Source: Sphagnum magellanicum (lineage: Eukaryota > Streptophyta > Sphagnopsida > Sphagnales > Sphagnaceae). From it: a DNA stretch of 64,000 bases. A program made the translations under genes and the position numbers. This document shows positions 58,036 to 64,000 of this stretch, in pieces; position 1 is the stretch's first letter; each line of letters starts with the position of its first letter. The DNA lies in assembly GCA_021904315.1 (NCBI GenBank), contig CM038922.1, positions 15,351,347-15,415,346 of the forward strand, given 5' to 3'. The notes under the pieces are model-generated. The model saw only the letters and a list, made by a program, of their open reading frames with translations, was not told where the DNA came from and did not search any database.

Positions 58036-60860
58036 TTTTAGGCTATCCTAATCAATTAGTCTAGACCAACAATAGACCAAGAATAGGGGGGAAAAAAAAC
58101 ATGATAAATTTGTAGATCTAAATGGATCAAATCATTTCAAACCTTCTTTGTTGAACTATCATTGTCTTACTTTGGCATTGGTTTTACAACATTGTTTGTC
58201 CATAATATTAATGTCTCAAAAGTTACCCTTAGGAAGTTTAAATAAAAAAGGTTTAGTTAGTTTAACCACTACAAAAAATCCACTTCCCCCAAGTCACAAC
58301 AATGTTGAAACAATTCCTTTCTTGGGGCTCCCAACTTTGGGTCTCTTTTCCCATCTATATATTTCCAAAAAATTTCCCCATATCTCAACACGCCATACCT
58401 AAAAATCTAATGCCAATTCAAACAAGCTCATTAGCCCGCTTATGAATTTTCTCATCTCCATACTTACTTGTTACTTTATTCATGTTTTTGCATATGACCT
58501 AGCTAATCTCCAAACTCTAGTATGCAGCAAAAGTAAAAAAAAAAACTAGGAAATGTTCCATCCAAAACATTGAATGTGGGCATTCCTCCCATAATAGCAC
58601 TAGCAATACAAAGAAAAACCTAAATCACATCTTCAATTCCCAAAAACATTTCACCTATTCTCCCATTATACACACACATTCCCAAAACCCAAATTCAAAA
58701 ACCAAAATGTTTAGCTATTTTATGTTGTTCTAATCCACCATTTTATTTTGCACACCACCCACCCATTCATTTTTTGAAGCTTGTCACCAAAACACCTTGC
58801 CCACCATCATCAAATGTTATCAAAAGCTCCAAAACAAAACCTTGATCATTCATTGCTTGAACATAACTCACACAAGCACAACACCATTAACTTACAACAC
58901 ACAATCCAACACCAAGACACCAGAAAGAAAAAAATTCCATTAAAGATATTCATCAATTGCTCACTTTCTTGTTGATTTCTCTTTCTAGTTTCATCATCCT
59001 TTTTTCATCTATTAGGTTTTCATTTGCAACAAATTTTCATTCGACTTTATTTCCTCCCACAAAAGGTCTAAAATAAACATTTTAAAATTTGAAACTTACA
59101 TCCCAAGGCCAATAGGTTGTGGGGAGTGGCCAAATTTTTGAAAAGGTTTAATTTTAGACCTTTCACATGTGTAAAAAATCAACAAATTTTTCGCATTATT
59201 TTTGAATCTTTTCACATTTTTCCCATTTTTTTTTACTTTCCCTTAAAACATCATCATCATTGTTATTTCATGATTGTCATTTTTCTTTTTGTGCAAGCTT
59301 TTCTTGTTCAGCTCTTTGTTTATTTTCTTGCTCGTTTTCGGAGTGATTTCTTCTTTTTTCTTGTAAATGTTCATTTGTGTCAATGACATCAAAATATTTT
59401 AATTTTTTACAATTTGTAAAAATGTTATTCAACTTCATTGATGTAATTTGTTTACATTATATAATTCTTGTTTTCAATAAATTCTTGTAAAAAAAAATTA
59501 CAATTAAGTTAACATTGTTTAGTTGTAACAAAAAAGTGGGGTAATTGCACACAAACAATTGTTCAAAATATTATGATATCATATTGCTCACTTGAAATAC
59601 ACACATATTCCCATAAATCCATCATTGAATTACACATTGTATAAATGCTAATGTGTTGGTTTGAAACTTGCACTATGATTGCAAACATCCAATTAAATCA
59701 GCACATTTTTTTGTTCTCTTGAATAAACCAATGCCACAAATTTTGACCATACACCCATCCAACCTTCAAAAGCACAAATATGAATGACATTGAACAACAA
59801 CTAGGGATGGTACAAACTAACATAACACCCAAATTCCTTGGTAGATTACAATTGATCTTCAAAACCCAAAATTACCCTTCCCAAAAAACAAGTATTAAAC
59901 TCAAAGCTCTCAATTTCATAAATACTCAAACCCCTTGTTTACATCAATGCATGAAATAGCCCATGTATATTAAACTTGGGCAAGACCCCATAGATCAAAC
60001 AAACGATACCTTTGAATCTATCATCATTTTTATTAAATGTTTTGATGGATTTTATAGTATCCAGACTTTTGTTCACCTTTTCCATGCACTGTGGAAATTT
60101 GAAAAGGGAGAGGTGAACAAAGCTACAAACTACACACAATGTGAGCATTCATACCATCATAAAAAAAAAAAACATTAAACTCCATAAACATTTACAACAT
60201 CATGCCCAACAAAACATAACCAAAACAATGGTAGAAGAAAATTCAATGTTTAGTTTCTAAATGACCTCCTTTTTATCACCATCACCAACTCATATTCCTC
60301 CATCACCAATTCAACTACAACCACACACAAACAAAAAAACAAACAACCAAACATATCCCAAGAACTTCACTCCTTCATAACTTGTGCCCTCATTGTCACC
60401 ATCTCCACAAATCATATCCAACTCCAATGAATGATAAAAGACAAAATATAGGTTGGTTTCTGGCAATTAGATATAAACATGTAACATCCTTTTCACACTA
60501 CAAACCCTAAAAGATAACCAAAAATAATCTTGGGTTAAGATTTGAAACTTTTCATGCTTTTTTTATAATTTTGTTTTGTAATGTTCCTCAATGTTTTTCA
60601 CACTTTTTCTAGTGCTTTTTCAAGTTTCTAGTGCTTGTTGTCATGCTTCTTATAATTCTTCCTTTTTGGCTTTTATAATTATTTTTTGTATGCACATCTT
60701 ACTTAATTCTTGTTTTTTGATTGATTATATGCAAGTGATGGCAAAGATTTTTTTTCATTTTTTAATTTTTTTTGTTTTACACATCTAGGATTTTCAACTT
60801 TGGATTTTTTCACACTTTTCACATTTTTTTATGTTTTTTTTAAATAACATTTCTTACATT
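58036..60860. other. AT-rich intergenic DNA
   Basis: No supported gene. CAC/ACA-rich stretches (58640-58930 and 60250-60420) are low complexity. Frames near 59117-59386 and 59963-60178 show no family. Confidence 0.5.
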
Positions 60861-60868
60861 TCTTCTCA

Positions 60869-61040
60869 CACTTTTATTTTGTTTCACAACACTTTTCAAC
60901 ACTTGTCATGTTTTCTTTTGCACTTTTATTTTGTTTTACCACACTTCTCAACACTTGTATTGTTTTCTTTCACACTTTTATTTTGTTGCACAACATTTCT
61001 CAACACTTGTTATGTTTATTTTAATCTTTCTATTTGTTTC
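60869..61040. repeat. 52-base tandem repeat, about three units
   Basis: Units start near 60869, 60921 and 60973 with CACTTTTATTTTGTT, followed by ACAACACTT and TCAACACTTGT blocks. The 96-codon frame at 60831-61121 follows this repeat. Confidence 0.9.
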
Positions 61041-63460
61041 ACAATTATTTTTGATGTTTGGGTGAACTTTTGTATATTTGGTTGGTTAAGGAGTTGCACC
61101 AATTTACTATGCCATTTTTAGGTGGACTTCAATAGGTTTAATTAGTTTAGGAATTACAATTCTTTCATTGATTTGAATTCCATTCTACCATGCCATTTTT
61201 GGGTTGATTAAATTTCTAGATTTACTTGGTTTAAGAATTTCATTTTTTCATATGAATTTCATTTTGTCATGACATTTTTAATTAAATTGAATTTGGGAAT
61301 TTTTTTCTCATTTTTTCATTTAAAAAATTAAATAAATAACTTAAACACCCTAATTTACATAATGACTTGCTTACTTGCTTGAAATGACTTATTTTCTTCC
61401 ATTTACCTACTCACCAAATATGGGATGTTAATGTTAGAAAACAAAAATATTCCATGCAAAAGAATAAGGAAATATTTATTTCTTCCCACCTACCTACCTA
61501 CCTACTACCTATTAACTTTGGCATACCTATCCATGCCCTACTTACCTACATACAAAATGTCTAGGCACTTTGAAGGTAGGCTTATCCAAACAATTTATCG
61601 AAAAATATCTATGGAAACATCTTGTTTTCCTCAACTTAAACTAACATGTGACCTAAAGGCATGTCTTGTAAAAGAAAGGACATTTTTAGGGTTTTATTTT
61701 TTGTGCCTTTCTACATGGGGATGTGACTGTCACCTTTTGGATGTTTGTTCATGAAGATTGACAAGGATGGCAATTAGCAAGAGGGAAGCTATTATTTTGT
61801 TGGATTTTTTATATTTGGTTTGTTGTTGAATCTTATGTGTTGGCTAACAAGATTTGTGTGGAATGCATTGTGTGGAGGAAGTGTGATGGAGGATTGTGAT
61901 AAAAAAACGTTGATGAAGATTTAAACGAACAAGCTCTGGGCAAAACTTCAAAAAAACTAAGTCCATTTTGTTAATTTTTTGTGTGTGATTATGTTTCTAC
62001 AAAAAGACATTAATTCTAAAATATCTTTTCCATTACGTAGGGACAAGTGGTCTCTAAGTTGGAGAACAAAATGCAAGAATTGCATTTTTGATGGTGTTGT
62101 AACCTAAAATCAATGTTAGATGTTTTCTATGGAAAACCCTAATTTAGCTCTGTGGCTAAACTACTGGAGGCGTGGTGTTTCAAGGGCGCCAAAAAAATTG
62201 TTTTCTTAATTTTTTGCTTTTGGTTTGTTTTCTTGTTTTGCAGGTTATTGTGGAAGGATCTTGATGAGTTGGTTTTAGTGATATGGAGCATGGTCCTGGT
62301 TGTTCAATGGAGATTTTTTATGAGCAATGTGAATCATGGTTCTACGAGGGGATTGGTGAGGAAATTTTAGGGGAACAAAGGGATGAGGAGAAGATAAATA
62401 TATATGGTGCTGGCTGAAGAGAAGAGGCAGACTTTTTGGCGAAGAAATGAAGTTAAATTTCTAGATTTTCATGATAACTAGCAAGTTTGAAGTGGATTTT
62501 GGATTTTGGATTGTAATTAGTTAAAGGCAGAAGTTGATCAAGACTACTAGCTTTCATAAAACCCTAACGCTTGAACTTTCGTTGTGCCAAGAGTGTTAGG
62601 AAAAGATCTAAAGGTCTTGTATGTTTTTTTTTTTAGGGACTAACACAAGGGAGCTGATGGATGTGTCAAGGATTTCTGGAATGGTTGTTGTGGCAACACC
62701 ATGTTTGATAGCTTGGGGGTCTTAAACTAAATGTGTAATGTGTTCATTCTAAGGAGAAAATATTTGTTATATAGTGGGAGCTTCGGGGATTTTGAAAATA
62801 AGGGGATATTGGAAAATGTAATAGATCACACTCATTGCTTCTGTCCTGAATCTCTGTCCAGTCTATGAAAGGAACCATGTGATGAAGTCAAATTAATATT
62901 TGTGGGATTTCTGTTGTTGGGGTATGAACTGCCATCCCCATTAAGCAACCAGTTGACTCCTTGAGAGGAAATCAAGAGAGAATATGATCTCTTGTGGTCC
63001 ATAAAAATAAGATGATAAAATTTTGGTGTTTGTAAGGATCTTGATGAAAAAAAAACTTGTAATAGTCTTTCTGTCTTAGTAAGATTTCAACAATTCACAT
63101 TGAATTTGTATGTCCAACATTAGAGGTTTACACACGTAGAAAGCATCTCCCCTTTCTTTTTGGTGACAATTTCTTTGACCTAGAACCAAATAATTGGAAA
63201 TGATGGTAGAATTTAGAGTTCATTGTCTAATAGGTCGTATGTTTGAAGGTCTTGGGTTAGGATTTGGATTCCTAGGTGGATCATGAAGACGGGGGAATTA
63301 TTGTGCATTAGGTTGGGAAGGATTTTCATCATCAAAGGAATAAGATTTTGACGTTCTAGGTTCTATGCTACTAGACCATGGGATGATACTTGTCAATGGA
63401 TGAAAGTGCTGAACAAAAAGAGCCTCGTCCAATCTATTTGATCAATGTCATCAAGGTTTA
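61040..63460. other. Unassigned intergenic DNA, possibly transcribed near 62.1-62.5 kb
   Basis: 61100-61300 repeats a CCATTTTTGGGTTGATT-like motif loosely. Near 62240, TTTTGCAG gives a plausible acceptor, followed by a less AT-rich stretch in which one frame reads EIFYEQCESWFYEGIGEEIL and stops at about 62418. I do not recognise it. The rest shows no feature. Confidence 0.3.
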
Positions 63461-63803
63461 TTACTACAGTACCTTTACCATCTTGACATAAATTAAATTA
63501 TTTTTTGTTTTGCCGAACTTTTGAAAAATTATTTATTATTTGTGTCAAAAATTTAATAAAATTACAAGTTCAATTGTCAAGTTTTGAATTGCAGACCCTC
63601 CATGACAAAGACTTAAAACTGAGGCAATCCAGACACACTAGACTATTCCATAACATTGACAAGACCCTATTTATTATTTTGTATATTCATTATTTGCTTA
63701 AAATTTTAGAATTAAAAAATAAAATGTTGAAGTTAAGATTTCAAATATAATTAATTATTTGATAATTTGTTGTCAAAATGATAAAAATATTACAATATAA
63801 TCA
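63461..63803. mobile_element. MITE-like element, second family member, with an internal insertion
   Basis: The left end has CAGTACCTTTACCATCTTGA. The right end is its rough inverted counterpart (TGTCAAAATGATAAAAATAT). The left interior matches the reverse complement of the right interior of the element at 57852-58035, so the two lie in opposite orientation. This copy is about 160 bases longer, owing to extra sequence in the middle (about 63590-63750), and its ends are more diverged. Confidence 0.6.
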
Positions 63804-64000
63804 ATGTTTGTTTATAGAATACAATTAAATTATTGTTGTGATGGTGTGGTGTTGATTGTGGGAAATCATTTTGCAAGGATCTTAGTGGAATAAAAAGGAT
63901 TGTGTGGATTGCTTTTGGATATTGCATAACATGATTGTTAGAGGCAGTTAACACACATCCCCAATTTTTGGTTACAAACCTTCTAGCCCCTTGATGATAA

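Noticed and set aside
60869-61121. Frame 60831-61121 as a membrane protein
   Set aside because: Its Phe/Leu-rich sequence is the translation of a T-rich 52-base tandem repeat.
1-64000. CRISPR arrays, bacterial operons or organelle DNA
   Set aside because: No regularly spaced short repeats with unique spacers, no ribosome-binding sites and no organelle genes were seen. The genes have spliceosomal introns and nuclear plant families.

Overview
The window looks like nuclear DNA of a land plant. The introns are short GT-AG introns (about 70 to 650 bases), the intergenic DNA is very AT-rich, telomere-like CCCTAAA/TTTAGGG motifs are scattered through it, and the recognisable genes are plant types: an Em/LEA_5 seed-and-desiccation protein, plant DNA polymerase lambda, the chloroplast glutamyl-tRNA reductase-binding protein (GluTRBP/PGR7) and the nuclear SDH2 iron-sulfur subunit of mitochondrial complex II. 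The lineage cannot be fixed from this window. Short introns, AT-rich deserts and a long repeat gene that resembles flagellar or cytoskeletal proteins make a bryophyte, perhaps a moss, my best guess.

Layout. 1-12.3 kb is a repeat-rich AT desert with a cyclin-T gene fossil near 2.1 kb. 12.6-18.0 kb is a shrunken, inverted copy of 41.2-55.0 kb; it holds an SDH2 pseudogene and the broken front half of the repeat-protein gene. 19.5-20.5 kb holds the LEA_5 (Em) gene with an RY box and TATA box upstream. 20.5-24.5 kb is intergenic, with several tandem repeats. 24.6-30.0 kb (minus) is a complete 14-exon DNA polymerase lambda gene, bracketed by two telomere-like minisatellites. 32.0-33.7 kb is a LINE reverse-transcriptase remnant. 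34-38 kb is AT-rich repeat DNA. 38.5-39.8 kb (minus) is a 426-codon single-exon reading frame with no family I recognise.

41-57 kb is the gene-rich block. The 18-exon repeat-protein gene (43.8-49.95 kb, plus) converges with GluTRBP (52.3-50.6 kb, minus), and SDH2 (54.8-53.4 kb, minus) lies upstream of GluTRBP. For each multi-exon gene the exons below were joined by hand, and reading phase is kept across every junction. 57-64 kb is AT-rich intergenic DNA with tandem repeats and two members of a MITE-like family.

The genes are unrelated housekeeping or stress genes, not a pathway cluster: mitochondrial respiration (SDH2), tetrapyrrole synthesis in the chloroplast (GluTRBP), DNA repair (Pol lambda) and desiccation tolerance (LEA_5). 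The least ordinary items are the CTF-motif repeat gene (one motif per exon), the orphan 426-codon frame, a 32-bp fully paired hairpin upstream of SDH2, and the inverted duplication whose copy lost about 7 kb.
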